Of a DNA stretch of 54,741 nt, positions 1-10,402 are shown one piece after another; positions within the stretch are counted from its first letter, which is position 1; each line of letters begins with the position of its first letter. The translations under genes and the position numbers were made by a program. Under the pieces are notes generated by a model. The model ran no database searches. It had not been told where the DNA came from and saw nothing but the letters and a program-made list of their open reading frames with translations. Origin of the DNA: Armatimonadota bacterium (GTDB lineage Bacteria > Armatimonadota > JAAZEB01). Location: contig JAAZEM010000036.1 of assembly GCA_012512265.1 (NCBI GenBank), positions 1 to 54,741 of the forward strand, written 5' to 3'.

Positions 1-1191
1 CCTACGTTCAGTCGGGATGGGCGGTCGATCTACTTCTCCTCGACCCGGGGCGCGGAGCAGAGCAGCGTTGGCCTCTACCGCGTGCCATTCGAGGGCGGCG
101 AGCCGGAGCGGGTCCTGCATCATGACGGCCCCGATGTCGCTCTCGTGCAGCCAGACCTCTCTCCCGATGGCCGATTGATTGCCGTCGGCCACATCGCCGG
201 CTTCCGGGGCAACTGGTCGGTGCGCTTGCTGCGGACGGCGACGCCGGATGCAGAGTTTGCGCTCACGGGGCCGGATGCACCGCTCTACAGCCCGCGCTGG
301 TCGCCCGATGGGCGTCTGATCGCCTGCACCGGCTACCGGGTGGGCGATCCCGGCTGGGGAATCTACCTGGTGGAACTGCGCACGGGAAGCGCCGTTCGTC
401 TCGACACGGGTCCGGGCAACTCGCGAAGCCCCGCGTGGTCTCCGGATGGCAAGACTCTTCTCTTTGAGAACAACCGGACCGGCAGCTACAAGCTGTATCG
501 GATGGAGGTGCCCCGCGTGAGCTTCCCGCCGGCGACGGCAGAGGCGATCCGCACGGATCCCCCTGTATTTCAACTCGCCCTCAAAGAGAGCACGGGCACC
601 GAGGTGAAGGATGCGAGCGCCCTGGGCAATCACGGTCGGGTGCTCGGAACCGTGGGCCGCGAGGAGGGTGCCCTGGTCTTCACCGGCCAGGGCTCGATCA
701 CCGTGCCGCAGCCGAAGGGCTTCGATTTCGGCACGGGCACTTTCGCGGTGCGCGTGGTCTTGACCGTCGAGAAGCACACGGACGCGCTGCGGATCGTGGC
801 GGTGGGTGACTACCCCACGCATCACCTGGGCTGGCAGATCTACCTGGGCCCGGACAACCGTGCCTGGTTCAACGCGCGCGATCCGGGTGGTCTTTTTGTG
901 GGCGCGGCCTCGGATCGCCCCGTGCCGGTTGGGCGGAAGGTGACCCTGGTGGGGATTCGACACGCGTCCGGTCGGGTAGAGCTGCATCTAGACGGGCGTG
1001 TCCAGGCGAGCGCAGGTGCGGGCGCGGTGATGTCCTACCCCGTGCCGACCCAGGTGCGGATCGGGTCGCAGTACGACGGGGCGAGCCCCTTTGCCGGCCG
1101 GCTGCACGAGATGGCGGTCTACCGGCGCCCGCTGACCGGCAGGGAGGGGGGTGCGCCGACGCTGGCGGAGTTCCTCGGGGAGGCGAAGTGA
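1..1191 (+). CDS. PD40 beta-propeller / LamG-domain protein, 5' end cut by window edge
   Basis: The reading frame is already open at base 1, so the true start lies outside the window; the GTG at 82 is only the first in-frame start candidate. About the first 150 residues contain four TolB-like PD40 strands (FSRDGRSIYFSS, LSPDGRLIAVG, WSPDGRLIACTG, WSPDGKTLLFEN). The C-terminal part, from about base 570, looks like a LamG/concanavalin A-like sandwich (DASALGNHGRV, GFDFGTGTFAVRV, VELHLDGRVQ, AGRLHEMAVYRRPLTGRE). Such combinations are usually extracytoplasmic carbohydrate- or protein-binding modules; a catalytic domain could lie in the missing N-terminus. The TGA stop overlaps the ATG of the next gene (TGATG), so the two are translationally coupled and probably act together. 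Domain calls are by eye; substrate unknown. Confidence 0.8.
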   Translation, partial: PTFSRDGRSIYFSSTRGAEQSSVGLYRVPFEGGEPERVLHHDGPDVALVQPDLSPDGRLIAVGHIAGFRGNWSVRLLRTATPDAEFALTGPDAPLYSPRWSPDGRLIACTGYRVGDPGWGIYLVELRTGSAVRLDTGPGNSRSPAWSPDGKTLLFENNRTGSYKLYRMEVPRVSFPPATAEAIRTDPPVFQLALKESTGTEVKDASALGNHGRVLGTVGREEGALVFTGQGSITVPQPKGFDFGTGTFAVRVVLTVEKHTDALRIVAVGDYPTHHLGWQIYLGPDNRAWFNARDPGGLFVGAASDRPVPVGRKVTLVGIRHASGRVELHLDGRVQASAGAGAVMSYPVPTQVRIGSQYDGASPFAGRLHEMAVYRRPLTGREGGAPTLAEFLGEAK

Positions 1192-2465
1192 TGGAAGCAA
1201 GAGCAAGCGCGAGCATTGGGAGAGTGGCCCGAGCGGCTGCCTGCGCCGTGGGGATTCTCCTCTCGGGGGTGGCGGCGGATGGAGCCGAGCGCTTCGAGGT
1301 GGCCGCCTGGGTGGACCACTTCGACTTCGCGGGTGTGCTGCAGGAAGATCGCTACCTCTTTGATTCGGAGACCGCCGAGGGGTGCGCGCGCATCCTGGAC
1401 CATGTGCAGGAGGTGGGGGCGACCACCGTCCTGTGGCGCAACTGCGGCGGGGGCACGATGCGCTACCAGAGCCGGGTGGATTCGCACCATAACGATGGAA
1501 TCCTCGACAAGCGGCGGGTGCTTGGCAATCGCCCGGTGTGGGACTGGGTGCGCTATGGCGACGCCGATCCGGACCTCATGCGCACCGCGCTCCGGCTGTG
1601 CAAGGAGCGCGGCCTGCGCCCCGGCGTCCACTGGCCCTTTGAGGAGACGCACTGGCAGATCTGGACCATCGGGCGGTTCAACCTGGAGAACCCGCAGTTG
1701 TGGGGCCGGACCGCGGATGGCCGGCCCTGGTGGGGGCGGTGCAGCCTGGCACACGAGGAGGTGATTCGGCATAAGCTCGCGCTCGTCGATGAGCTGGTAG
1801 AGCGGGGGATGGAAGTTCTCTTCATCGACTTCTTCCGCACCGGCGGGTGGAGCCCGGCCTATGAGTATGTCGAGCCGGTGGTGAAGGCCTACCGCGAGCA
1901 ATACGGCACCGAGCCGCCGGTGGACCATCGCGACCCGCGCTGGAAACGGCATGTCTCTCGCTACGTTACCGAGTTCCTGCGCCAGGTGCGCGGGCGCTTG
2001 AATGCCTCGGGCCGGAAGATCGAGCTGGCCGTCGGCATTCCGGGCATCGCCCCGCTGGCTACCTCCGACACCCTTGCCTTTGGCGCGGACTGGCGTGCCT
2101 GGGTAGAGGAAGGCCTGATAGATACTCTGGTCATCAACACTCTGCACTGGGATGCGAAAGACCCGATGGGGAGCACCCGGGCGTTGGGTCGGGAAGTGAT
2201 GCAGGCGGTCAACGGGCGCTGCCGCGTGCTGTGGCCCGTGCGGGCGTACGACTACTCCGGCTACGGCATCCCCTCCTACCGGAAGGCGCTTCCGCAGATG
2301 ACGGATGCGCAGATCGCGGCGCAGCTCACCGAGATGGCGTGGGAAGAGGGCGCGGCGGGGATCAGCCTGGAGTGCGTGGACTACAACAACTACGCGCCGG
2401 AAACGCGCAAGGCAATGCGCGCGTTGCTGGAGGGTCAGTGTCGCCTGGCGCGTGAAAAGCAGTAA
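1191..2465 (+). CDS. Exported glycoside-hydrolase-like TIM-barrel protein
   Basis: 424 residues from the ATG at 1191, which overlaps the upstream stop; a GTG at 1188 is an alternative. Residues 1 to about 32 form a signal peptide (VARAAACAVGILLSGVAADGA). The rest has the look of the glycosyl-hydrolase-like TIM-barrel families (GHL/family-10-like): HFDFAGVLQED, TTVLWRNCGGG, GLRPGVHWPFE, EVLFIDFFRTGGW, ELAVGIPGIAP, DTLVINTLHWDA and GISLECVDYNNY are spaced like successive barrel strands, with acidic residues at strand ends. Fold assignment is inference from these motifs; no catalytic pair is assigned. Its coupling to a LamG-containing protein suggests a two-protein exported polysaccharide-handling unit. 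A perfect 13-base-pair hairpin directly follows the stop. Confidence 0.75.
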   Translation: MEARASASIGRVARAAACAVGILLSGVAADGAERFEVAAWVDHFDFAGVLQEDRYLFDSETAEGCARILDHVQEVGATTVLWRNCGGGTMRYQSRVDSHHNDGILDKRRVLGNRPVWDWVRYGDADPDLMRTALRLCKERGLRPGVHWPFEETHWQIWTIGRFNLENPQLWGRTADGRPWWGRCSLAHEEVIRHKLALVDELVERGMEVLFIDFFRTGGWSPAYEYVEPVVKAYREQYGTEPPVDHRDPRWKRHVSRYVTEFLRQVRGRLNASGRKIELAVGIPGIAPLATSDTLAFGADWRAWVEEGLIDTLVINTLHWDAKDPMGSTRALGREVMQAVNGRCRVLWPVRAYDYSGYGIPSYRKALPQMTDAQIAAQLTEMAWEEGAAGISLECVDYNNYAPETRKAMRALLEGQCRLAREKQ

Positions 2466-2468
2466 TAC

Positions 2469-2512
2469 GAAGGCGCGGCGGCGCACCCTCCTTCTCGATC
2501 CGCCGCGCCTTC
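2469..2512 (+). terminator. Perfect GC-rich hairpin after hydrolase-like gene
   Basis: A 13-bp perfect inverted repeat (GAAGGCGCGGCGG at 2469-2481, CCGCCGCGCCTTC at 2500-2512) starts 4 bases after the stop codon. No T-run follows, so it may terminate inefficiently or stabilise the 3' end. Confidence 0.6.
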
Positions 2513-2707
2513 TGCCCGCGAACCCGCCTGGATGCGAGATCGCAGCCAGCGCAGGATCTGCGCCTTGGACGCCGCGCCACACCTGGTGGCGTCGATACCA
2601 CGGATGGACGGACGCGGATGGGGAGGCGCGGGCACCGCCGGCTCGGTTATGCGAGCTCTTCGGGGATTGGGCAGGGCCGCCGAGGCTACAGTGGCCCGGA
2701 AATGGGC

Positions 2708-2736
2708 TTGACAGCCGCCCTGCCGTGTGGTAAGCT
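2708..2736 (+). promoter_or_regulatory. Sigma-70-type promoter for pseudopilin 1
   Basis: TTGACA at 2708-2713, 17 bases, then TAAGCT at 2731-2736 preceded by TGTGG. The -35 is perfect and the -10 weak. Transcription would start near 2743, about 97 bases before the ATG at 2840. Confidence 0.6.
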
Positions 2737-2839
2737 GTGCCAGCATAGCCTATCCGGGTGCTGCCCCTGAACGAGCGGTAGGGTGGGGACCAATGCTGTG
2801 AGGGCCGGTGATCGGCCGGCCTCCTGGAGGGCGCCAGTC

Positions 2840-3562
2840 ATGAAACGACACGGGTTCACTCTGATCGAACTGCTCGTCGTAATCGCAATCATCGCGATCC
2901 TCGCTGCGATCCTCTTCCCGGTCTTTGCCCGGGCGCGCGAGAACGCGAGGAAGGCGACCTGCCAGTCTAACCTGAAGCAAATCGGCGCAGCCACGCGGAT
3001 GTACCTTCAGGACTACGATGAAACGTACATGGTCGCGCTGATGATCTGCCCGGGCACTCCCGGGCGTATCGTGGGAGGGCGCTACTACATTCCAGAATTG
3101 GTGGCACCCTACTGCAAGAACGACAAGGTATGGCTCTGCCCCAGCGACTCGGCGCGGGGATGGCCATCGGCGCCCGGGCAGGATGCTGTTCAACCGTACC
3201 TGCGAGTCTCTTACGGCTTCAATCTCCAGCCCGGGCCCCAAACCCCCAGCACCAGTACCGTGCTGTTTGGCATCGCCGGGCGTAGCGAGGCACTCGTCGC
3301 TAACCCGGCCGAGACGCCCATGTGGACGGATAGCATGAGCGCTGCGTCCTCAAGCCTTCATGTGGTCGCCCCCAATGCGTTTACCGCATGGACCAGCGAT
3401 ACCGCCGGCTTCGGCAACGACGTCTACCTGGCGGGCGATGTGCGCCACAACGAGGGCGTCAACATCTGCTTCCACGACGGTCACGTGAAATGGGTGAAGG
3501 TCAACAGCAAGAACCAGGAGTATGTGAACCGGATGGAGACCTGGGCTGTCGAGGCGGACTGA
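2840..3562 (+). CDS. DUF1559-type pseudopilin (copy 1)
   Basis: 240 residues. An upstream in-frame ATG at 2783 exists, but the ATG at 2840 is chosen because GGAGG lies 9 bases before it and it places the type III signal at the N-terminus: a short basic leader (MKRHG), then [16 protein letters not shown] with Glu5 after the predicted prepilin cleavage, then [14 protein letters not shown] and CQSNLKQIG. The C-terminal half is a soluble DUF1559-like domain ending in [19 protein letters not shown], matching the H-x9-DG tail of these proteins. They are expected to be processed by a prepilin peptidase and assembled by a type IV/type II-like system, or to remain envelope-anchored; their exact role is not established. 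No assembly genes are nearby. One of four copies in this window. Confidence 0.92.
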   Translation: MKRHGFTLIELLVVIAIIAILAAILFPVFARARENARKATCQSNLKQIGAATRMYLQDYDETYMVALMICPGTPGRIVGGRYYIPELVAPYCKNDKVWLCPSDSARGWPSAPGQDAVQPYLRVSYGFNLQPGPQTPSTSTVLFGIAGRSEALVANPAETPMWTDSMSAASSSLHVVAPNAFTAWTSDTAGFGNDVYLAGDVRHNEGVNICFHDGHVKWVKVNSKNQEYVNRMETWAVEAD

Positions 3563-3664
3563 CCCGGATTGGGATCCGGGCGGAAGAACCACCTGCCGGT
3601 CTGAGCGGGCCGCGCCCTGCCGGCATGGCACGCCAGCAGATGCGGCGCGGCCTGGAGCGAGGCG

Positions 3665-4801
3665 ATGGCGAGCTATCTGTACATCTCAGGCCTGTCGGCG
3701 GGCACTGTCGGTGCCCTGGGAGCGCCGGGACAGGGGGCCCCTCCCGCTGTGGTTGAGGAAGAGGGGCTCATCAAGACGCGCCTCCTCCCGCCGGGCCCAG
3801 GCAACCCCCGGAACTCCGAGGGCGCCTTCATCCAGCTCAACGACGGGCGGGTGCTCTTCGTCTACACCCATTTCACCGGTGGGGGATGGGATCACGCGGC
3901 CGCGCACCTGGCCGGACGCTTCTCGTCGGATGGCGGGCGCACCTGGAGCCTCGACGATGTGCTGATCCTCCCCAACGAGGGCGAGATGAACGTGATGTCC
4001 GTTTCGCTCCTGCGCCTCCAGAGCGGCGCTATCGCCCTCTTCTACCTGCGAAAGAACTCGGAACGCGACTGCCACCTCTATATGCGCCTCTCCACGGATG
4101 AAGCGCGCTCCTGGGGCGAGCCGGTCCTTTGTACCCCCGGCCCTGGCTACTACGTCGTCAACAACGACCGCGTGATCCAGCTTCGGAGCGGCCGGCTGGT
4201 CGTTCCGGCGTCGCTGCATATGCGCGAGGGGGTATCCGGGTTCGCCCCAGGGGTGGCGATGTGCTATCTATCGGATGACGGAGGCGAGACGTGGCGCCGG
4301 AGCGAGACGATCTTGCATGCCCCGGAGGGGAGCCAGTCCGGGCTGCAGGAGCCGGGCATCGTTGAACTGCGAGACGGGCGGGTGATGATGCTGTGCCGCA
4401 CCGACCAGGGGTGCCAGATGCGTTCCTGGTCGAGTGACGGCGGGGAGAGCTGGACGCCCCCCGAGCGCACGGAGCTCCTCTCGCCCGTATCGCCCGCCAC
4501 CGTGAAGCGCATCCCTAAGACGGGCGACCTCCTGCTGGTGTGGAACGACCACCGCGACATCGACCCGGTGCTGCAGGGCAAGCGCACCCCATTGCGCGCG
4601 GCAATCTCGCGCGATGAAGGGGTGTCGTGGGAAAACGCGAAAACCCTCGAGGAAGACCCCGAGGGCTGGTTCTGCTACACGGCGATGGAGTTTGTGGGCG
4701 ACCAGGTGCTTCTGGCCTACTGCGCGACGACCACCGGGCTACCGCACTTAAGCCGGACGCAAATCACCCGGTTTCCCGTGGAGTGGTTGTACACGCCATA
4801 G
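3665..4801 (+). CDS. BNR/Asp-box sialidase-like exo-hydrolase
   Basis: 378 residues. Five Asp-box repeats mark a six-bladed sialidase-type propeller: SSDGGRTW, STDEARSW, SDDGGETW, SSDGGESW and SRDEGVSW. The family (BNR_2, exo-alpha-sialidase-like) includes sialidases and many uncharacterised glycosidases; sialic acid specificity cannot be claimed because I cannot confidently place the full Arg triad and Tyr/Glu pair. The N-terminus (MASYLYISGLSAGTVGALGA) is mildly hydrophobic but lacks a clear signal peptide or lipobox, so location is uncertain. The ATG at 3665 follows GGAGCGAGGCG. It lies 102 bases after pseudopilin 1 on the same strand and ends facing the DivIC-like gene, with a bidirectional hairpin between. 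Confidence 0.82.
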   Translation: MASYLYISGLSAGTVGALGAPGQGAPPAVVEEEGLIKTRLLPPGPGNPRNSEGAFIQLNDGRVLFVYTHFTGGGWDHAAAHLAGRFSSDGGRTWSLDDVLILPNEGEMNVMSVSLLRLQSGAIALFYLRKNSERDCHLYMRLSTDEARSWGEPVLCTPGPGYYVVNNDRVIQLRSGRLVVPASLHMREGVSGFAPGVAMCYLSDDGGETWRRSETILHAPEGSQSGLQEPGIVELRDGRVMMLCRTDQGCQMRSWSSDGGESWTPPERTELLSPVSPATVKRIPKTGDLLLVWNDHRDIDPVLQGKRTPLRAAISRDEGVSWENAKTLEEDPEGWFCYTAMEFVGDQVLLAYCATTTGLPHLSRTQITRFPVEWLYTP

Positions 4802-4873
4802 GGGCGCGTCGCTCGCGAAGAAGGCATCGGTGTCCGCATCTGGCCGTCGGCGACATGGTGCCGGCGTGGGCAG

Positions 4874-4900
4874 GGCCACGCGGACTATCTGCGCGTGGCC
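4874..4900. terminator. Bidirectional hairpin between convergent genes
   Basis: Perfect 9-bp stem GGCCACGCG (4874-4882) / CGCGTGGCC (4892-4900) with a 9-base loop, placed between the convergent sialidase-like and DivIC-like genes. No strong T-run on the plus side, so function is inferred from position. Confidence 0.55.
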
Positions 4901-4922
4901 GCAGCCATCGCGTACGGCTCTT

Positions 4923-5441
4923 TTACGGCTTCTCCGGTCGGGATTCGGCCGGCGGTTGATGCCGCAGAGCGCGCGAGAGGCGCTCGAGGGTGTGGCGCAG
5001 GAATCCACCCTCGGGGGCGGCTTGCACGGCGCCGAGGGGTGGCTTGTCTGCCATCTCGGGGTCTGGTGCCGGCGGCGGGGGTGGCTCCTCCGAAGTCTGG
5101 ATCAGGATCTCTCCGGGTTGCACCCATCCCAGCCGGCGCGCCTCCACCTCGATCCCCTTGGGAGTCTTCAGCACGGCGATACGCCGCCGCAGTGCTTCGT
5201 TTTGCGCTTCCACCACCGCGACTTCAGCGGAGAGTCGGCGAATCGCCGCCACCTGTTCGCGGTCTAGCAGGTAAGGGCGCAACGCGGCGCAGGTGAGCCA
5301 GACCAGTGCCGCCGCGGCGGCGAGGCACTGGAACAGGCGCTTGGTCAGCCGCCACAACCGTCTCATCCGAGGGTTCCCGGCGCGGCGCGCTCTTCGCCGG
5401 ATTAGCAGTGGCTCGTGCTGTTTACCTGGAGGCTTTTTCAC
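4923..5441 (-). CDS. DivIC/FtsB-like septum formation initiator
   Basis: 172 residues from a GTG at 5441; an ATG at 5366 giving 147 residues is a credible alternative because neither start has a strong Shine-Dalgarno. Layout fits the family: basic cytoplasmic N-terminus, one membrane helix at about 36-55 (LFQCLAAAAALVWLTCAALR), coiled coil at about 62-92 (REQVAAIRRLSAEVAVVEAQ onward), then the family signature around 95-112 (KGIEVEARRLGWVQPGE). These proteins join the FtsL/FtsQ-type divisome subcomplex that activates septal peptidoglycan synthesis. The Pro-rich tail after residue 115 is longer than usual. It is the last gene of a minus-strand series with pyruvate kinase and enolase; an enolase-ftsB pairing is also known in proteobacteria, here with pyruvate kinase in between. 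Confidence 0.85.
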   Translation of the reverse strand: MKKPPGKQHEPLLIRRRARRAGNPRMRRLWRLTKRLFQCLAAAAALVWLTCAALRPYLLDREQVAAIRRLSAEVAVVEAQNEALRRRIAVLKTPKGIEVEARRLGWVQPGEILIQTSEEPPPPPAPDPEMADKPPLGAVQAAPEGGFLRHTLERLSRALRHQPPAESRPEKP

Positions 5442-5569
5442 CTGCTTGCCCCATTCGCTAGAGAAAGCGGGCCCGCGCCGCGGACCGCGCGCGTTCCCCT
5501 GCCGGGCAGGCCGAGCGGCATGAACCGCTCTCGCTGCCGCGGCCCGTTACCTACAACCTTGAGCTGCGC

Positions 5570-6979
5570 CTACACCCTTTCCACTTTGATCAGGTTGGTG
5601 TGCCCTGGGGTGCCGATCGGTACCCCGGCGGAGATGAGGATCAGGTCTCCACGCTTCACCAGGCCCGTCGCCAGCGAGACGGTCACCGCTTCCCGCAGCA
5701 TTTCATCGGTGGTGCCCACCGGACTGGAGAGCACGGGCTGGACTCCCCACGTGAGCGCGAGGCGTTGCACCGTCTCGGGGAGGTGCGAAACGGCGATGAT
5801 GGGGCAGATGGGCCGGTATTTCGCCACCATGCGCGCGGTGTAGCCGGAAGCGGTCGCCGGCACGACGGCGGCCACCTTCAGGTCCTGCGCCATGGTACGG
5901 ATCGCCTCACCAATGGCGTCGGTCACATTCTGTGCCACGGTGTCCTCACGGGTGTGGAGGGCACGCTGGTAGCGCTCCGATTCCTCGGTGCGCACGGCGA
6001 TCCGATGCATCATCTGCACCGTCTCGACAGGAAAGCGCCCGGTGGCAGTCTCTCGGGAGAGCATCACGCAATCGGTGCCGTCGAAGATGGCGTTGGCGAC
6101 ATCGGTGACCTCCGCGCGCGTGGGGCGCGGGCGGTCATGCATCGAGTCGAGCATCTCCGTCGCGGTGATGACGGGCTTGGCCAGGGCGTTGCACCGGGCA
6201 ATGATCCGCTTCTGGATGATCGGCACTTCGTCGATGGAGACTTCGATCCCCAAGTCGCCACGGGCGACCATAGCGCCATCGGCGGCATTCAGGATCGCAT
6301 CGAGATTCTTCACCGCCTCGTGCTTCTCGATCTTGGCCAGGATGGGGATCTGCACGCCTCGCACCGCCATTCGCTCACGCAGCCGCGCCAGGTCCTCTGC
6401 CCTGCGGATGAACGAAGCCGCCACCCAGTCCACGCCGTGGTCGATCCCAAAATCGAGGTCCTCCAGATCCTTGGGCGTGATGGGATCAATGTTGATAGAG
6501 ACATCCGGCACGTTGAGCCCCTTGTGGCTGCTCAACCGACCGCCCGAGCGAACGACGCAGCGTATCTCCGTCTCCGTGGTCTCGGCCACGGTGAGCTCGA
6601 TGATGCCGTCGTTCAGGAAGAGGCGGTTGCCGGGCGATAGGCTCGCCGGAAGGTCCTCGATGGGGATCGGCGCGCACTGTTCGTTGCCAACGATATCGCG
6701 TGTGGTGAGCGTGAACGGCTGGCCCGGCACGAGGGTGACTTCGCCGGCCATCTCGCCGATGCGCAGCTTCGGCCCGGAGAGGTCCTGGAGAATGGCGACC
6801 GGCTTCCCGAGGCGCTTGGCGATCTCTCGGATCGTCCGAATGTTCTGGGCGTGCTCCTCATGCGTGCCGTGCGAGAAGTTGAGGCGGGCGACATCCATCC
6901 CTTCCCGGATCAGGCGCTCCAGAATCTCCGGGCTGCTTGAGGCCGGGCCGATGGTGCAGACTATTTTCGTACGGCGCAT
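5570..6979 (-). CDS. pyk: Pyruvate kinase
   Basis: 469 residues, the normal length. Converts phosphoenolpyruvate and ADP to pyruvate and ATP in the cytoplasm. The frame extends upstream to 7054, but the ATG at 6979 is chosen: AGGGGGAGAAGC precedes it and the protein then begins MRRTKIVCTIGPASSS as in the family. Visible motifs include VARLNFSHG near residues 28-36, LQDLSGPKLRIGEM, the signature lysine in ILAKIEKHEAV, MVARGDLGIE, ITATEMLDSM and SRETATGRFPVETV. The C-terminal allosteric-type domain is present (VVPATASGYTARMVAKYRP, VKRGDLILISAGVP). It follows enolase by 217 bases on the same strand, so two consecutive glycolytic steps sit together. Confidence 0.97.
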   Translation of the reverse strand: MRRTKIVCTIGPASSSPEILERLIREGMDVARLNFSHGTHEEHAQNIRTIREIAKRLGKPVAILQDLSGPKLRIGEMAGEVTLVPGQPFTLTTRDIVGNEQCAPIPIEDLPASLSPGNRLFLNDGIIELTVAETTETEIRCVVRSGGRLSSHKGLNVPDVSINIDPITPKDLEDLDFGIDHGVDWVAASFIRRAEDLARLRERMAVRGVQIPILAKIEKHEAVKNLDAILNAADGAMVARGDLGIEVSIDEVPIIQKRIIARCNALAKPVITATEMLDSMHDRPRPTRAEVTDVANAIFDGTDCVMLSRETATGRFPVETVQMMHRIAVRTEESERYQRALHTREDTVAQNVTDAIGEAIRTMAQDLKVAAVVPATASGYTARMVAKYRPICPIIAVSHLPETVQRLALTWGVQPVLSSPVGTTDEMLREAVTVSLATGLVKRGDLILISAGVPIGTPGHTNLIKVERV

Positions 6980-7196
6980 GCTTCTCCCCCTCGGAGCCGG
7001 GATGGGAACGCGGGCGTGTAGGAATACCGCGCCCTCTCCTGGCAAGGTCCACACGTGGGTCGGGCGCGATCGATGCGTTATCCCGCCTGGCCCTGCCGCT
7101 CCCCAACCGGATAGAGTGCGGATCCCTGCTTATAGAACGGGATGGCCGGAGCCTGGGGTCCTACCCCGGACTCGGGCCACCCCGCGATTGTTATGA

Positions 7197-8818
<1,622 letters not shown>

Positions 8819-9322
8819 TCAGGCACCCGAATGAAGAAGCGGCTCGCACTTAGTGGCCGGCTGCTCCGCTTCGTCCAGGGCCGCCAGGCAATCGCGTGCC
8901 TTTCCCACGCCCGGAATCTGGATCTCGGGCTCCAGTTCCGTGAGTGGGAGCAGCACGAAGCGGCGCTCGTGCATGCAGGGATGGGGGATCTGGAGGAAGG
9001 GCAGATCCACCTGGCGATCCTCATAAAGAAGGAGATCAATATCCAGAGTACGCGGGCCCCAGCGCTGCTGGCGCTCGCGGCCCAGGGCTTTCTCCACCGC
9101 GGCCGCGAACGCCAACAGCCCCACCGGAGGCAGGGTGGTCTCCACCTCCACCACGGCGTTCAGGAATGCTCCTTGCTGGACAGGCCCCACCGGAGCTGTC
9201 TCGTAGACATGAGAAGCCCGCACCGTCACGATCCCGCGTTCCTCCAGGATGCGGATGGCGGAACGCAGGTGTGCGAGACGGTCGCCCAGGTTACTGCCCA
9301 AACTCAGATAAGCGCGCGCCAT
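8819..9322 (-). CDS. folK: HPPK, 6-hydroxymethyl-7,8-dihydropterin pyrophosphokinase
   Basis: 167 residues, normal for single-domain FolK. Transfers pyrophosphate from ATP to the hydroxymethyl-dihydropterin in folate synthesis. Motifs: LSLGSNLGDRLAHLRSAI at the N-terminus, YETAPVG and FLNAVVEVET in the pterin pocket, and the signature RWGPRTLDIDLLLY followed by IPHPCMHERRFVLLPL. Its ATG is 3 bases after the stop of the upstream barrel protein gene on the same strand, so it is very likely co-transcribed with it. No other folate genes are in the window. Confidence 0.96.
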   Translation of the reverse strand: MARAYLSLGSNLGDRLAHLRSAIRILEERGIVTVRASHVYETAPVGPVQQGAFLNAVVEVETTLPPVGLLAFAAAVEKALGRERQQRWGPRTLDIDLLLYEDRQVDLPFLQIPHPCMHERRFVLLPLTELEPEIQIPGVGKARDCLAALDEAEQPATKCEPLLHSGA

Positions 9323-9325
9323 AGA

Positions 9326-10174
9326 CTAGAAGTGTCCGGTGATGCCCGTGCTCACGCGGGCGGTGAAGGCATCCTTATCCGTCAGGTCCGTCAACCAGAC
9401 AGCGGCATTCAGCGATAGCCGGTCCCATGGGAAGTACGCCAGGCCCACCGAGCCCTCCAGCGTCGTCTTCGAGCCAGGAGAGCCGGAATCATGCGAGATG
9501 CGGTGGCAGAGCCCGAGGCCGCCCGTGAGGTAGGCCGGCCTCTGCGTGTACTCCCAGATGCGCAGGCTGCGGTAGCCCCACAGACTCAGCTCCGTCGCCC
9601 CCAGCTCCGCGGTGAAAGCCAGGTCGTCTGACCCGCGCCAGTTCGGCACCCGCATCGCCAGCGTGCCCTGGTAACGCGTCACCCCAAGGGCAAGCGCCGT
9701 CTCGTTCGGCAGCTGGTAGGCCAGATTGACGTTCCACATGTTCAGGCTGGTGCGATCCAGATGCGTCGAGCCGATGACCGGCTGCGGGCTGGTCTTCAGG
9801 AGGTCGGCCGTCGGGCCCTTCAGCCAGACGCGCGTATCCGCCGGGTTGTACCAGGCTCCCAGGCGCAGGCGCTTGCCGAGGCGGTAATCCACTTCGACGA
9901 CGGGCATCGTGGTGGCCTCGAAGCGAACGGCATCGCCGGCCTGCCCGGTGTAGTGGGAGATGCTCACCTCGGGCACCTTCCAATGGGCGGCAAAGAGGCC
10001 CACGCGGAAGCGGGAGGGCGGCTGTGAGACCTCGCCGCCGGGCGCCAGTCCGGCGCCCCACGAGAACTCGTTGGCCGCGTTGTCTGGAATCGGCAGGAAG
10101 CTAACGGCGCCCGCGCGCCCGGCGCAGGCGGGAAGCAGCGTAGCGGCGAGGATAGCGCTCCAGTATCTCTTCAT
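9326..10174 (-). CDS. Putative outer-membrane beta-barrel protein (paralogue A)
   Basis: 282 residues with a signal peptide (MKRYWSAILAATLLPACAGRAGA). The mature part is rich in alternating hydrophobic/polar strands and aromatic girdle residues (LRLGAWYNPADTRVW, MWNVNLAYQLPNETALALGV) and ends in Phe (VSTGITGHF), like a barrel-assembly signal. Its C-terminus matches the neighbour at 10403-11197 (WLTDLTD..FTA.V.TG.TG.F), so the two are tandem paralogues. The Cys at 17 is not in a convincing lipobox. No Pfam family is recognised by eye. The gene is only 3 bases upstream of folK. Function unknown; a small porin or surface protein is plausible. Confidence 0.7.
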   Translation of the reverse strand: MKRYWSAILAATLLPACAGRAGAVSFLPIPDNAANEFSWGAGLAPGGEVSQPPSRFRVGLFAAHWKVPEVSISHYTGQAGDAVRFEATTMPVVEVDYRLGKRLRLGAWYNPADTRVWLKGPTADLLKTSPQPVIGSTHLDRTSLNMWNVNLAYQLPNETALALGVTRYQGTLAMRVPNWRGSDDLAFTAELGATELSLWGYRSLRIWEYTQRPAYLTGGLGLCHRISHDSGSPGSKTTLEGSVGLAYFPWDRLSLNAAVWLTDLTDKDAFTARVSTGITGHF

Positions 10175-10402
10175 TGGTCAGACCGTTTCCTCTACTTGCT
10201 GGGCGGCGACACCGCCGCAATGCTCTCTTGCGGCGCCGCCGCCGGTGGGTAACCGAACCGTCGTGTGGCATCGATCCGGGCGCACCCCCTGATAGGGAAG
10301 GGGCCGCCTGGCGCACTCTTCTATTCCCCGTCCGGGTCTCAGGCACCTTTCCGATTCCAGGGTGGGATCCTCAACCTGCTCTGCCACGTTCAGGCTCGCC
10401 TG

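Larger units (their letters stand above)
2466..2839. other. Intergenic region with terminator hairpin and pseudopilin promoter
   Basis: 374 bases without a convincing gene. It contains the 3' hairpin of the upstream gene (2469-2512), a promoter at 2708-2736 and an untranslated leader of about 100 bases with a small hairpin (GGCCG / CGGCC, 2803-2817) just upstream of the Shine-Dalgarno sequence of the next gene. Nothing recognisable is seen between 2513 and 2700. Confidence 0.6.

Noticed and set aside
3665-4801. Firm call of sialidase activity
   Set aside because: Asp-boxes define the propeller only; the catalytic Arg triad and nucleophile pair could not be placed, so it is called sialidase-like.
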